Shown: piece after piece, positions 38,882 to 48,201 of the stretch | Layout: each line of letters begins with the position of its first letter | Numbering within the stretch: position 1 is the stretch's first letter | Assembly (NCBI RefSeq): GCF_021729155.1 | Contig: NZ_JAJQYA010000005.1 | Coordinates: forward strand, 180,336 to 244,335 | DNA from: Membranihabitans marinus | GTDB taxonomy: Bacteria; Bacteroidota; Bacteroidia; Chitinophagales; Saprospiraceae | Reading direction: 5' to 3' | Length of the DNA: 64,000 nucleotides | The notes under the pieces: model-generated | The model's database searches: none | What the model was told of the DNA's origin: nothing | The model's input: the letters and a program-made list of their open reading frames with translations, nothing else | Program-made: the position numbers and the translations under genes

Positions 38882-40153
38882 ATGATCAATCGAAGACTAT
38901 TTGTTAAATTAAGTGGTACGATAGGGGCAGTAAGTATCATTGGTGCTAATGCTTACTGCTTCTCTTCCAAAAACGTAGGTCAATACTCGAAAATTAAATT
39001 GACTACTGAGTTTCCTAATGGAGGGGGGGAAGTGTTGTTGAAAAAAATGGATCCAATAACGATTCAGGTTGTTCCGCATAATCAAAATGATGGTGGATGG
39101 TCTAAGATTTGGTGGCATTTTCAAGTGGAGGGAATTTCTCCAAATGAAAATATAATTTTAAATATAGAAAAGGGATCTGGGTTTGCCGAGCAAGTTTTTT
39201 ACAGCTATGATGATGAAAATTGGGCATTGACTAATTCTGGAAATATCATTGATATAGATGGTATAGAGTATGTACAAATCCATCATGTGATGCGTGGAGA
39301 AAAGATCTCTTTTGCGTATGATTTGCCCTATCGAATGAAGGAATTAGAATCCAAACTCTTGCCACAATTGCAGGGTGTGCCTCGTGTTAAAGTCGTTGAT
39401 TATTGTAAGAGTAGTCATGGACGAGTCGTCAAGGCTATTCAATTGAAAAATACAGGTAAAAAGTCAGATAGAAAATATGGTATTTGGTTGCAGGCCAGAG
39501 CTCATTCTTTTGAAGCTGGGAGTAGTTGGGTATTACATGAATTGACTAAATGGTTAATCTCAAATGACCTTCTTGCTCTACAACTTCGCGAAATTGCGGA
39601 CATAACCATTCTCCCAATAGTGGATGTGGATGCTGTAGAAGAAGGTAGAACTGGCAAAAATCAAAAACCATACGACCACAATAGAGGTTGGAGTGAAGCA
39701 AAGTCTCATTGGCCAGAAGTAAATGTGACAAAATCTAAACTGAATAAAATGTCTTCTAAGGAGATGTTAGATATGTTTATAGATTTTCATGGCCCGGGAA
39801 ATAAAAGTCACCCCTATTTTATAATCGCTGTTGACAAAAACCTCAAAACAGATATTCAAAGAACTAATCGTCAGAAATTTTTTGACGTTTTAGGGGCAAG
39901 GTCATTTGATGAAAACACCAGTAAGACTCAATCCATGCATCAATTTTTTTATAGTAAAAGAGAATGGAAAAGTCAAAATCATGATTCTTCGAATATGTGG
40001 GTGGGGCAAAACACCACTAATAATGTAATTAACCTGACATTAGAAGTGAATATGGGTACACCATTGAGTACTTTAGATGGGTATCAAGTTGAAGCGATAA
40101 CTTTGGGAAAAGCAATTTCAAAATATTTTAGTCAAGGATTTCATCTTAAATAA
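38882..40153 (+). CDS. Tat-exported M14 carboxypeptidase, cytosolic-carboxypeptidase-like (copy A1)
   Basis: A 423-residue zinc peptidase-like protein with a twin-arginine-like leader (NRRLFVKLSGTIGAVSIIGA). Residues of about 35-150 form the beta-sandwich that precedes the catalytic domain in cytosolic carboxypeptidases (M14D): GGWSKIWWHFQVEG, then ISFAYDLPY. The catalytic domain shows ARAHSFEAGSSW with zinc ligands H208 and E211, substrate residues N267 and R268 in PYDHNRGW, the third ligand H303 in FIDFHGP, and E388 in LTLEVNM as general base. Known M14 enzymes remove C-terminal amino acids or cleave peptidoglycan-type amides. It sits between SusD and a leaderless paralogue. A copy occurs at 52256-53527. 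Confidence 0.82.
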   Translation: MINRRLFVKLSGTIGAVSIIGANAYCFSSKNVGQYSKIKLTTEFPNGGGEVLLKKMDPITIQVVPHNQNDGGWSKIWWHFQVEGISPNENIILNIEKGSGFAEQVFYSYDDENWALTNSGNIIDIDGIEYVQIHHVMRGEKISFAYDLPYRMKELESKLLPQLQGVPRVKVVDYCKSSHGRVVKAIQLKNTGKKSDRKYGIWLQARAHSFEAGSSWVLHELTKWLISNDLLALQLREIADITILPIVDVDAVEEGRTGKNQKPYDHNRGWSEAKSHWPEVNVTKSKLNKMSSKEMLDMFIDFHGPGNKSHPYFIIAVDKNLKTDIQRTNRQKFFDVLGARSFDENTSKTQSMHQFFYSKREWKSQNHDSSNMWVGQNTTNNVINLTLEVNMGTPLSTLDGYQVEAITLGKAISKYFSQGFHLK

Positions 40154-40177
40154 AGGATGATTTGAAATATGTTAAAG

Positions 40178-41356
40178 ATGAATGCCAAAAAAGAATTATT
40201 GATCCAAACTGATTTCATAAGTGCCGGAGGTGAGATCTCTATTGTCCAAAATCAACCTACTGTCTTAGAAGTGATCCCACACGATGAAGGGCAAGCAGGT
40301 TGGAGTAAAGTATGGTGGTATTTCAAAATACTAGGATTGCAACCAGGCCAAGAAATTTCCATTCGATTGGTTAAGGGAGATCCTGAAATAGCTGGTATAA
40401 GTGATCAAGCTTATTTTAGTTATGATCAAATGAGTTGGGCTTTGACCAATAAGGGGCAAGATATTGTAGTGGATGGGAAGAAGTATTTTGAATATAAGCA
40501 CATTGTTAAAAATCATGAAATGTATTTGGCTTATGATTTACCATATGTACCAGATCATGCAACGGCTCTGATAGAACAATGCTCAAGGTTCGAAAAAGTG
40601 AAACCATTTGAACTGTGTAGAACCAAGAAAAAACGTTCGGTTCGGGCAATGAAAATGGAAGCAACAAAAAAAGCAAAAAATGGTATTTGGTTGCAAGCGC
40701 GAGCTCATGCTTTTGAATCTGGGGCGAGTTGGGTACTACATGAAATGGCATTGTGGTTGTGTTCGAATGATGACCAAGCTATTCAACTGAGAAAATGGTC
40801 TGATATTTATATCGTGCCTATCGTTGATGTTGATGCGGTGGTCGAGGGAAGAACGGGTAAATATCAATTGCCTTATGATCATTGGATGAATTGGCACACT
40901 GAGCCTGAGCTATGGCCAGAGGTGGCAACTATAAAATCTCATTTATTAGGACTTACGAGTTCTAATATGATGGATATGTTTATTGATTTTCATGGGCCAG
41001 GCGCTAAAAGTAACCCCTTCTTTTTGACACCTTTTGAAAAGGATTTACCTTTTGAACAACAAAGAAAGAATCGAAAAGCGTTTTTAGAAATTTTGAAATC
41101 TGAGTTGTTGACGGATGAAACGAAAAAAACAGAATCAATGACTCATATTTTGTTTAGTGAAAGAGCTTGGGATAAAGAAAAAAGTAGTTCTTCTCATGAA
41201 TGGGTATTGCTCCACACGAATGATTCCTGTATAGCATTTACACTAGAAGTAAATATGAATACACCTTTGAGTACTAAGGCTGGATACAGATCTGAAGCTA
41301 TAGCTCTAGGTAAAGCAATGTCGGATTACTTTGTTCACAATAATCATTTAAAGTAG
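40178..41356 (+). CDS. M14 carboxypeptidase-like protein without export signal (copy A2)
   Basis: A protein of about 392 residues. The ATG at 40178 matches the start and length of its copy at 53553; an ATG at 40169 is also in frame. It is paralogous to the gene before it, with the same beta-sandwich (GWSKVWWYF; MYLAYDLPY) and catalytic core: H177 and E180 in ARAHAFESGASW, H272 in FIDFHGP, and LEVNM near the end. No signal peptide is visible. The Asn-Arg pair that binds the substrate carboxylate is replaced by Trp-Met (PYDHWMNW, 236-237). It may act in the cytoplasm on an imported product with a different end group. Its stop directly abuts the next start codon. Confidence 0.8.
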   Translation: MNAKKELLIQTDFISAGGEISIVQNQPTVLEVIPHDEGQAGWSKVWWYFKILGLQPGQEISIRLVKGDPEIAGISDQAYFSYDQMSWALTNKGQDIVVDGKKYFEYKHIVKNHEMYLAYDLPYVPDHATALIEQCSRFEKVKPFELCRTKKKRSVRAMKMEATKKAKNGIWLQARAHAFESGASWVLHEMALWLCSNDDQAIQLRKWSDIYIVPIVDVDAVVEGRTGKYQLPYDHWMNWHTEPELWPEVATIKSHLLGLTSSNMMDMFIDFHGPGAKSNPFFLTPFEKDLPFEQQRKNRKAFLEILKSELLTDETKKTESMTHILFSERAWDKEKSSSSHEWVLLHTNDSCIAFTLEVNMNTPLSTKAGYRSEAIALGKAMSDYFVHNNHLK

Positions 41357-42604
41357 ATGCTTAAATTTTTAATTCCATTTTGTTCGATCATTCTAATATC
41401 TCTATTTTTCTCTTGTACGCAGCGTATTGATTATCCTGATCCACAGCATAATCCAGAGTCAACTTTAATGTTAGAGGGAGATTGGTTTGATCATCCTCAT
41501 GATATCGACTTTTTAAATCTGCCGAAGTTGCCTATGCATCACATAGTAGTAAGTGATGTCAGAGGTAGCGATACTGCCAATCTTCATTACAATCCCAAAG
41601 CCAGTGGTGGAGTGAATCAACATAATTACTTATATTTTTATGATAATCAATATTGGTTGATGTGGAGTGATGGCCCAGGGGTAGAGGACAGAGTCGGTCA
41701 AGTAGTAAAATATTCTACGAGTAAAGATGGTCTAGATTGGGCGGAACCAAAATTGTTGACGCCTTATCCACCTCAGTCAGATACGACGAGTTCTTACTAT
41801 AATACAAGATCAGATAATGGATATCGATGGATATCTAGAGGTTTTTGGGAGTATGAGGGCAATTTGTTAGCTTTAGTGTCACTGGATGAAGCCAATGGTT
41901 TTTTTGGTGAAAGTTTAGAATTAAGAGCCTTTAAATGGGATAAGCATTCTGAAAGATGGTCAGATAAAGGATTAATTATGAAAAATGCTATAAATAATTT
42001 TCCTCCTAAAAAAATTCCATCTGGGGAGTGGTTAATGTCTCGAAGATCATATGATTATGTCCAAAAAGGGGTGGATTTTATGGTTGGTGGATTGACTTCT
42101 AAAGATGATTGGGAAGTGTATCCAGTTTTGGGAAGCAATAGTGAATTGTCAGCAGAGGAACCCTATTGGTGGGTGTTGCCAGATGGAAAAAGTTTAATGG
42201 CGTTGTTTCGCGATAATAAAAAAAGTGGCTATTTGTACAGAGCGTTTTCTACAGATAATGGAAGAAATTGGACTACCCCTGTACAAACCAATTTTCCAGA
42301 TGCAGCGTCTAAATTTTATGGTCTAAGATTGGAAGATGGTAGATATGTTTTAATATCCAATCCTAATCCTGAGAGAAGAGATCCACTAGCCCTGTCTATT
42401 AGTAATGATGGATTGGTATTTGATAAAATGGCTTACCTAGTAGGTCATCGCCCACCATTTCAATTGGATTATCCTCATGCAATAGAACACAACGGGTATT
42501 TATTAATTGCCTTTTCGGGATCAACTAAGCAAAAAATTGAAGTTTTAATAATTAAAATATCTGATTTAGATCTATTAGATATGTCAAAATACAAATCGAA
42601 TTAA
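41357..42604 (+). CDS. Sialidase-like beta-propeller lipoprotein (paralogue 1 of 3)
   Basis: A 415-residue lipoprotein (leader ending ISLFFSC). The body opens with NPESTLMLEGDWFDHPHDID and contains NQHNYLYFYDNQYWLMWSDGPG. Asp-box-like repeats STSKDGLDW and STDNGRNW and a late SISNDGLVF indicate a six-bladed propeller of the exo-sialidase-like superfamily. Its ATG immediately follows the M14 stop codon. The next two genes are its paralogues, so the three arose by tandem duplication. The hydrolytic activity and sugar target are unknown; classical sialidase motifs are not convincing. Confidence 0.72.
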   Translation: MLKFLIPFCSIILISLFFSCTQRIDYPDPQHNPESTLMLEGDWFDHPHDIDFLNLPKLPMHHIVVSDVRGSDTANLHYNPKASGGVNQHNYLYFYDNQYWLMWSDGPGVEDRVGQVVKYSTSKDGLDWAEPKLLTPYPPQSDTTSSYYNTRSDNGYRWISRGFWEYEGNLLALVSLDEANGFFGESLELRAFKWDKHSERWSDKGLIMKNAINNFPPKKIPSGEWLMSRRSYDYVQKGVDFMVGGLTSKDDWEVYPVLGSNSELSAEEPYWWVLPDGKSLMALFRDNKKSGYLYRAFSTDNGRNWTTPVQTNFPDAASKFYGLRLEDGRYVLISNPNPERRDPLALSISNDGLVFDKMAYLVGHRPPFQLDYPHAIEHNGYLLIAFSGSTKQKIEVLIIKISDLDLLDMSKYKSN

Positions 42605-43843
42605 ATGAAAAACATTTTCACATTATTAGCATTGCTCATTATTGTTTTTGGATGTAGTCCAAAAAATTATCCTGACGCTGTCAAAAATCCAGAGTCAACA
42701 TTGATGTTGGAAGGGGATTGGTTCGACCATCCTCATAGCATTGATTTTGATCGTTTGCCAGTGATTCCATCGCAACATGTGGTAGTAAGCGATGTACAAA
42801 GTAAAGATGAGAACGAATCTAAATATAAGTTTGCAGGGCAACATTTAGCAGGAGGCGTGAATCAACACAACTACATGATTTTTCATGAAGGTCAATTTTG
42901 GTTGATGTGGAGCGACGGGCCAGGAGTGGAGGACAGAGTAGGGCAGGTTGTCAAATATGCGACTAGTCCTGATGGCTTAGAGTGGACAGAGCCGAAGATG
43001 TTGACCCCTTATCCTCCCAATTCAGGTCCTAGTTCCGAATATTATAATACTAGAACGGACAAAGGTATGCGATGGATAGCACGAGGATTTTGGTTGAGAG
43101 ATGGAGAGCTTTTGGCGCTTGCTACCTTGGATGAAGCCAAAGGTTTTTTTGGACCAAGTCTTGAACTTAGATCTTTTACTTTTAATAAGCAAAGTGGATC
43201 GTGGGAAGATGCCGGTTTAATTTACGACAATGCCATTAATAATTTTGCCCCTAAAAAGATCCCTTCTGGAGAATGGATGATGTCGCGAAGAGCTTATGAC
43301 TACGTTGAGAAAGGAGTAGATTTTATGGTCGGCGGCTTGACTTCAAAGGATGATTGGGAAGTGTATCCAGTATTGGGCACTAATAGTGAATTGTCAGCAG
43401 AAGAACCCTATTGGTGGGTGTTGCCGGATGGAAAAAGTTTAATGGCTTTGTTTAGAGACAACAAAAAAAGTGGGTATTTGTACAGAGCATTTTCTACGGA
43501 TAATGGAAGAAATTGGAGTACCCCAGTAAAGACTAATTTTCCTGATGCAAGGTCTAAATTTCATGGATTGCGTTTGTCCGATGGTAGGTATATCTTGGTG
43601 TCCAATCCCAATCCAGAGAAAAGAGATCCGCTCGCTATATCCATTAGTGATGATGGGATGGTGTTTAACAAAATGGGCTATTTGACTGGAGGTCGCCATA
43701 TTGATTATCCCAATGTAATAGAACACGATGGATATATATTAGTCGTTTTTGCAGGTTCGACAAAACAAAAAATAGAAGTATTGAAAATCAAGATATCAGA
43801 CTTAGACAAATTAAATATGGATGATTATCCTCAAAATAAGTAA
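42605..43843 (+). CDS. Sialidase-like beta-propeller lipoprotein (paralogue 2 of 3)
   Basis: A 412-residue lipoprotein (leader ending IVFGC) whose start codon touches the stop of paralogue 1. It shares the blades ATSPDGLEW, STDNGRNWSTP and SISDDGMVF. A long central stretch (GGLTSKDDWEVYPVLG onward) is almost identical to paralogue 1 even at DNA level, which suggests recent duplication or gene conversion. It differs in the N-terminal loops and the C-terminal GGRHIDYPNVIEHDG. It is probably anchored at the cell surface and acts on the same class of glycan as its neighbours. Confidence 0.72.
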   Translation: MKNIFTLLALLIIVFGCSPKNYPDAVKNPESTLMLEGDWFDHPHSIDFDRLPVIPSQHVVVSDVQSKDENESKYKFAGQHLAGGVNQHNYMIFHEGQFWLMWSDGPGVEDRVGQVVKYATSPDGLEWTEPKMLTPYPPNSGPSSEYYNTRTDKGMRWIARGFWLRDGELLALATLDEAKGFFGPSLELRSFTFNKQSGSWEDAGLIYDNAINNFAPKKIPSGEWMMSRRAYDYVEKGVDFMVGGLTSKDDWEVYPVLGTNSELSAEEPYWWVLPDGKSLMALFRDNKKSGYLYRAFSTDNGRNWSTPVKTNFPDARSKFHGLRLSDGRYILVSNPNPEKRDPLAISISDDGMVFNKMGYLTGGRHIDYPNVIEHDGYILVVFAGSTKQKIEVLKIKISDLDKLNMDDYPQNK

Positions 43844-43845
43844 CC

Positions 43846-45030
43846 ATGAAATCACGAAATTATTTATTCATCATTTTTAGTTTATTAGTAATAGTACATC
43901 CGGTAATTGGGCAGGAATCCTACCCCCATCCAGAGACCAATCCCAGTTCGCCGTTGATGCTTCAAGGTCCTGGAATTCCAGAGGAAACTCACGATTTGGA
44001 TTTTGAAAATTTGCCCGTGATAGCCTCCACACATTCTATCGTCAATGACGTGCGATATGCTTGGGGAAGAAAAGTCAATCAGCACAATTATTTGGTGCAT
44101 TACAAGGGATTGTATTGGGCCATGTGGAGTGATGGTGTCGGAAATCCACGCGATGGTGTAGGTGCCGAAAAGCATCGCGGTGTAGTGCCTGGACATGATT
44201 TGCCTGGACAGTTGGTGTCTTTCGCTACCAGTAAAGATGGTATCCATTGGAGTGAACCTAGAAGCTTGGCAGGTGATCCCAAAACAGGTCACGGTTGGAT
44301 TGCTCGAGGATTTTGGGTAAGAGACGGTAAATTATTGGCCTTGGTTACCCAATATGGAGGAAGAGGTTATCGAGGTAAAGGTCTACAACTTCATGCATTT
44401 GAACTGACTTCTAAGCGAAAAATGAAATGGGAACATCTAGGAATGGTAATGGATGATGCAATGAATAATTTTTCACCTAAAAAATTGCCTACAGGGGAAT
44501 GGATGATGACTCGTAGAGATAGTATGGCTAATGTACATATCATAATAGGAGGAGTGAAGTCTTTTGATCAGTGGGAAAATTTTCCTTTAATTGGATACAA
44601 AGGCAAGGAATTAGCAGCTGAAGAGCCCTATTGGTTGATCTTACCAGACAATAACTTAGTAGCTTTTTTCAGAGATAATAATAGAAGTGGCTATTTGTAT
44701 CGGGCCTTTTCAACAGATAATGGCAAAACTTGGTCTAATCCAGTTAAAACCAATTTCCCCGATGCACGGTCAAAGTTTAGCGGTCTGAGATTGAAAGATG
44801 GTCGATATATTTTGGTTTCTAACTCCAATCCAGAAAAGCGGGATCCAATGACAATCGCCGTAAGTGAGGACGGATTGGTATTTAATAAAATTGGATATTT
44901 AGTGGGCGGACGTCATATCGATTATCCCCACGTTATAGAGCACAACGGCGAAATCTTGGTCGCTTTTGCAGGTGCTAAACAAACTATGGAAGTACTTAAA
45001 TTTCCAGTATCTGCTTTAGATAAATTGTAA
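43846..45030 (+). CDS. Sialidase-like beta-propeller, Sec-exported (paralogue 3 of 3)
   Basis: A 394-residue protein with a cleavable Sec leader (ending HPVIGQE) instead of a lipobox, so it is likely periplasmic or secreted. The propeller pattern is the same: NQHNYLVHYKGLYWAMWSDG, ATSKDGIHW, STDNGKTW, AVSEDGLVF and GGRHIDYPHVIEHNG. It is more diverged than the first two and has a unique KHRGVVPGHDLPGQLV loop. Its gene starts 2 bp after paralogue 2. Different locations and loops suggest successive steps on one substrate. Confidence 0.72.
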   Translation: MKSRNYLFIIFSLLVIVHPVIGQESYPHPETNPSSPLMLQGPGIPEETHDLDFENLPVIASTHSIVNDVRYAWGRKVNQHNYLVHYKGLYWAMWSDGVGNPRDGVGAEKHRGVVPGHDLPGQLVSFATSKDGIHWSEPRSLAGDPKTGHGWIARGFWVRDGKLLALVTQYGGRGYRGKGLQLHAFELTSKRKMKWEHLGMVMDDAMNNFSPKKLPTGEWMMTRRDSMANVHIIIGGVKSFDQWENFPLIGYKGKELAAEEPYWLILPDNNLVAFFRDNNRSGYLYRAFSTDNGKTWSNPVKTNFPDARSKFSGLRLKDGRYILVSNSNPEKRDPMTIAVSEDGLVFNKIGYLVGGRHIDYPHVIEHNGEILVAFAGAKQTMEVLKFPVSALDKL

Positions 45031-45071
45031 TGACCTACTACTAAATGGTCAAATAACGAAGAAAAATAATA

Positions 45072-46595
45072 ATGAATATAGAAATACGAACAGCCGATGT
45101 AATTACGGTTTTGGTTTATTTAGTGGGGATGATTTTAGCGGGCTTATATTTTTCGAGAAAGAATAAGACTACTGAAGATTATTTCGTTGGGAATCGATCT
45201 TTTTCTGGGTGGGTGATTGGATTGTCAATGCTTGGAACCATCGTTAGTTCCGCTACCTTTTTAGCCCTACCCGCTGCAGCGTATATCTTGGATTGGCGGC
45301 AATTATCGGTCAATTTAGTAGTTCCCTTTGTGGCGATTTTGGCCGTTATTATATTTATCCCGTTTTTTAGAAGGGGTAAATTAACTTCTGCTTTCGAATA
45401 CTTGGGCGAGCGATATGGCATGGTGCCTAGGATGTATGGTACTTTTAGTTTTATTATTCTCCAGTTGATACGGATGGCTCAGATATTGTTTTTGGTGTCC
45501 TTAGTCATACAGTTCCTCACCGGAATATCTATAGTCTGGGTTATTATAGCCACTGGAGTCTTTATTGGATTCTATACCATAGTGGGCGGGATCGAAGCGG
45601 TAATTTGGACAGATGTATTGCAAGCTATCATTTTATTGGTGGGAGGGGCTATTTGTTGTACTTGGATGGTCATGGATATTCCAGGCGGTTTAAGTCAAGT
45701 AATAGAAATTGCTCAAGCCAATAATAAATTTAGCATGGGGGAAATGCGCTTTGATCTAGGGGAGCGGACATTTTATACCGTAGCTATATTGGGGGTTATA
45801 ACGTGGTTGGGAATTTATTCAGGTGATCAAAATATGGTGCAAAGATATGCTTCAGCTCGATCGACAAGAGAAGCTCAGAAAGCCACATTATTGTATTCAG
45901 CGATAGCGTTACCGATGTGGATTTTGTTCTTCTTTATCGGTACAGCATTATTTGTGTTTTACCAAGTAAATCCAAGTGATGTCATCGGTGGATTAGAGTC
46001 AGATCAAGTTTTGCCTTATTTTATATTTTCAGAATTGCCTCCTGTAGTATCTGGTATTATTATTTCTGCAGTGATTGCTGCGGCAATGAGTACTATGGAT
46101 TCAGGGGTTAATGCTATATCTACCGTAAGCGTTGTCGATTTAATGAAGCCTTGGCTGGCAAAAGGAAAAACCGATGCTTTTTATTTAAAATCAGCGCATT
46201 GGATCGCTGGAGTTGTGACGGTTTTAGTGATTTCCGGAGCTATAGGATTTAGCCAAATTGAGAAAGAAAGTATGAACGATATAAGCCTCATTGTGACCAG
46301 TGTGTTTGGAGGATGTTTGATGGGTTTGTTCTTGATGGGCTTTTTTACCAATAAAATTGATGGGTACAGTGCTGTAGTAGCATTGATCGTAGCGGTTACA
46401 TTCAATATATACCTAGGGCTGGGCTTGTTAGGAGTATTGCCCGACAATTGGATTTTAAAAGTACATAGTTATTGGGTAGGCGCTTTGGTCAATGGATTAT
46501 TTATCGTAGTGGCTTATGTGCTGGGTAGTTTTAGATACAAGAATTCAACCAAAGATTTGACGGGATTGACCGTGTGGAATAGAGTTAAAAAATAA
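45072..46595 (+). CDS. Sodium:solute symporter (SSS family)
   Basis: A 507-residue inner-membrane transporter with about 13 predicted hydrophobic segments. It has SSS hallmarks: TEDYFVGNRSFSGWVIGLSM near residue 35, SSATFLALPAAAYI, a GGIEAVIWTDVLQ motif near 170, and GDQNMVQRY near 255, a motif typical of the family. Members import sugars, sialic acid, inositol or other organic solutes with sodium. It sits 41 bp after the propeller trio and 20 bp before an FAD enzyme, and is expected to bring in the released monosaccharide. Sialic acid is one possibility but is not demonstrated. Confidence 0.9.
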   Translation: MNIEIRTADVITVLVYLVGMILAGLYFSRKNKTTEDYFVGNRSFSGWVIGLSMLGTIVSSATFLALPAAAYILDWRQLSVNLVVPFVAILAVIIFIPFFRRGKLTSAFEYLGERYGMVPRMYGTFSFIILQLIRMAQILFLVSLVIQFLTGISIVWVIIATGVFIGFYTIVGGIEAVIWTDVLQAIILLVGGAICCTWMVMDIPGGLSQVIEIAQANNKFSMGEMRFDLGERTFYTVAILGVITWLGIYSGDQNMVQRYASARSTREAQKATLLYSAIALPMWILFFFIGTALFVFYQVNPSDVIGGLESDQVLPYFIFSELPPVVSGIIISAVIAAAMSTMDSGVNAISTVSVVDLMKPWLAKGKTDAFYLKSAHWIAGVVTVLVISGAIGFSQIEKESMNDISLIVTSVFGGCLMGLFLMGFFTNKIDGYSAVVALIVAVTFNIYLGLGLLGVLPDNWILKVHSYWVGALVNGLFIVVAYVLGSFRYKNSTKDLTGLTVWNRVKK

Positions 46596-46615
46596 TTAGT
46601 AAAAAGAAAGTGATA

Positions 46616-48199
46616 ATGGAGGTAAGTAAAAATGTAAGGTACGAAATTGTTGTTTATGGTGGAACACCAGGTGGAATAGCCGCTGCCATCACTGCTGCAA
46701 GATTGGGGCGTTCCGTATTGTTGATAGAGCCACAATTACATTTAGGAGGTATGACAACGAGTGGTTTGGGTAAGAGTGATGTAGAGCAAAAAGAATATAT
46801 AGGCGGTCTATTTAAAGAGTTTACTCAAAAAATATATGATTATTACAAAAATATTTATCCGGAAGGATCTGAAGATTTGGCATTGTGCAGGGAAGGCTAT
46901 TACTTTACCCCAGCCCTAGCAGAACAAATTCTCGAAGAAATGATCGCAGAAGCCGGGGATATTACCGTGTTGAGAAATTATTCATTGGTGGTGCCCAAAG
47001 TTCAGGATAATACTATTAAACAGGTATTAATTAGAAATAATACCGATCACGATACTCTGACGGTAGATGCCAAAGTGTTTATCGATGGCACTTATGAAGG
47101 GGATTTATATGCCGGTGCTGGTGCTGAATATCGTCTTGGGCGTGAAGGTCGAAGTGATTTTAATGAACCGCATGCAGGGAAAATCTATTTCGATTATCAG
47201 AAGGGAGAATTTTTGGAGGGTAGTACTGGAGAGGGCGATGATGGATTGCCAGCTTATACCTATCGTCTCTGTTTGACTAAGGATCCAGACAATAGTTATG
47301 TTCTTACACAACCACCTAAGGGGTATAATAGAGATTTGTATACTCCTTATTTTGAAGATTTAGCATCGGGTTTAATGTCGGCGCCAGCTGTTTTTCACGA
47401 TGGTTGGGGATATTATCCTGAGCACTTTGATACCATGGTTAGAGCATTATCCGTAACCGATCTGCCTGGAAACAAAGTAGATGCCAATATCAATCCCCGT
47501 CCTTTGGCCTTTCCATTTCCCGAAGAAAATAAAGGCTATGTGGAGGGCGATTATCAAACCAGATTGAACATAGCAGATCGTCATCGGCAAATTGCTTTAG
47601 GACTTTTATGGTTTTTGCAAAACGACGAAGAAATTTTACCAGAGCATAGAGCCATGGCCAGACAATATCATCTGCCGTTGGATGAATTTCAAGACAATGA
47701 GCACTTCCCTTATCAGTTGTATGTAAGAGAAGCTCGTCGTTTGGTCGGTGAATACACCATTACAGAGCACGACATTGCAATTACAGAACAAGCTCCTGAA
47801 TTTTTTACCCATCCTGACACCATTGCAATGGGAGAATTTCCCATCGATAGTTTTCCGGTTCACAAGAAACAACCTGGAGATACACTCGTACTCGAAGGAT
47901 ATTTGGGTATGTTGGCTTATTTGACACGACCGTATGAGATTCCATATCGGTCTATGATACCTGTCAAATTGGATGGAATTATTGTTCCTGTTGCTTTATC
48001 AGCTACGCATATAGGATTTTGTTCTATTAGAATGGAGCCCACATGGATGTCTTTAGGTCAAGCTGCTGGAATAGCTGCGCATTTATGTATTCAGAATGAG
48101 GAATTGCCGCGACATGTAGCCATCGATCAAATGCAGTCTTTGCTAATCGATCAAGGTCAAGTTTTATCCGATCCTAACCGAATTGAAAAAGTCAAATAA
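46616..48199 (+). CDS. FAD-dependent oxidoreductase (FAD_oxidored family)
   Basis: A protein of about 527 residues without a signal peptide. The ATG at 46616 is preferred over a GTG at 46610. The N-terminus has the dinucleotide-binding fold VVYGGTPGGIAAAITAARLG followed by LLIEPQLHLGGMTTSGLG, typical of the FAD_oxidored family found in many Bacteroidota glycan loci. FIDGTYEGDLYAGAGAEYRLG and RREARRLVGEYT-like segments (here YVREARRLVGEYTI) also fit. The end has a second FAD-contact region (RMEPTWMSLGQAAGIAAH). It would oxidise a cytoplasmic sugar or derivative. The substrate is unknown. It lies between the symporter and a sulfatase. Confidence 0.82.
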   Translation: MEVSKNVRYEIVVYGGTPGGIAAAITAARLGRSVLLIEPQLHLGGMTTSGLGKSDVEQKEYIGGLFKEFTQKIYDYYKNIYPEGSEDLALCREGYYFTPALAEQILEEMIAEAGDITVLRNYSLVVPKVQDNTIKQVLIRNNTDHDTLTVDAKVFIDGTYEGDLYAGAGAEYRLGREGRSDFNEPHAGKIYFDYQKGEFLEGSTGEGDDGLPAYTYRLCLTKDPDNSYVLTQPPKGYNRDLYTPYFEDLASGLMSAPAVFHDGWGYYPEHFDTMVRALSVTDLPGNKVDANINPRPLAFPFPEENKGYVEGDYQTRLNIADRHRQIALGLLWFLQNDEEILPEHRAMARQYHLPLDEFQDNEHFPYQLYVREARRLVGEYTITEHDIAITEQAPEFFTHPDTIAMGEFPIDSFPVHKKQPGDTLVLEGYLGMLAYLTRPYEIPYRSMIPVKLDGIIVPVALSATHIGFCSIRMEPTWMSLGQAAGIAAHLCIQNEELPRHVAIDQMQSLLIDQGQVLSDPNRIEKVK

Positions 48200-48201
48200 T
48201 T

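Noticed and set aside
43885..44292. Reverse-strand frame of 135 codons inside propeller paralogue 3
   Set aside because: It is fully covered by a well-supported forward gene and has no protein-like motifs.
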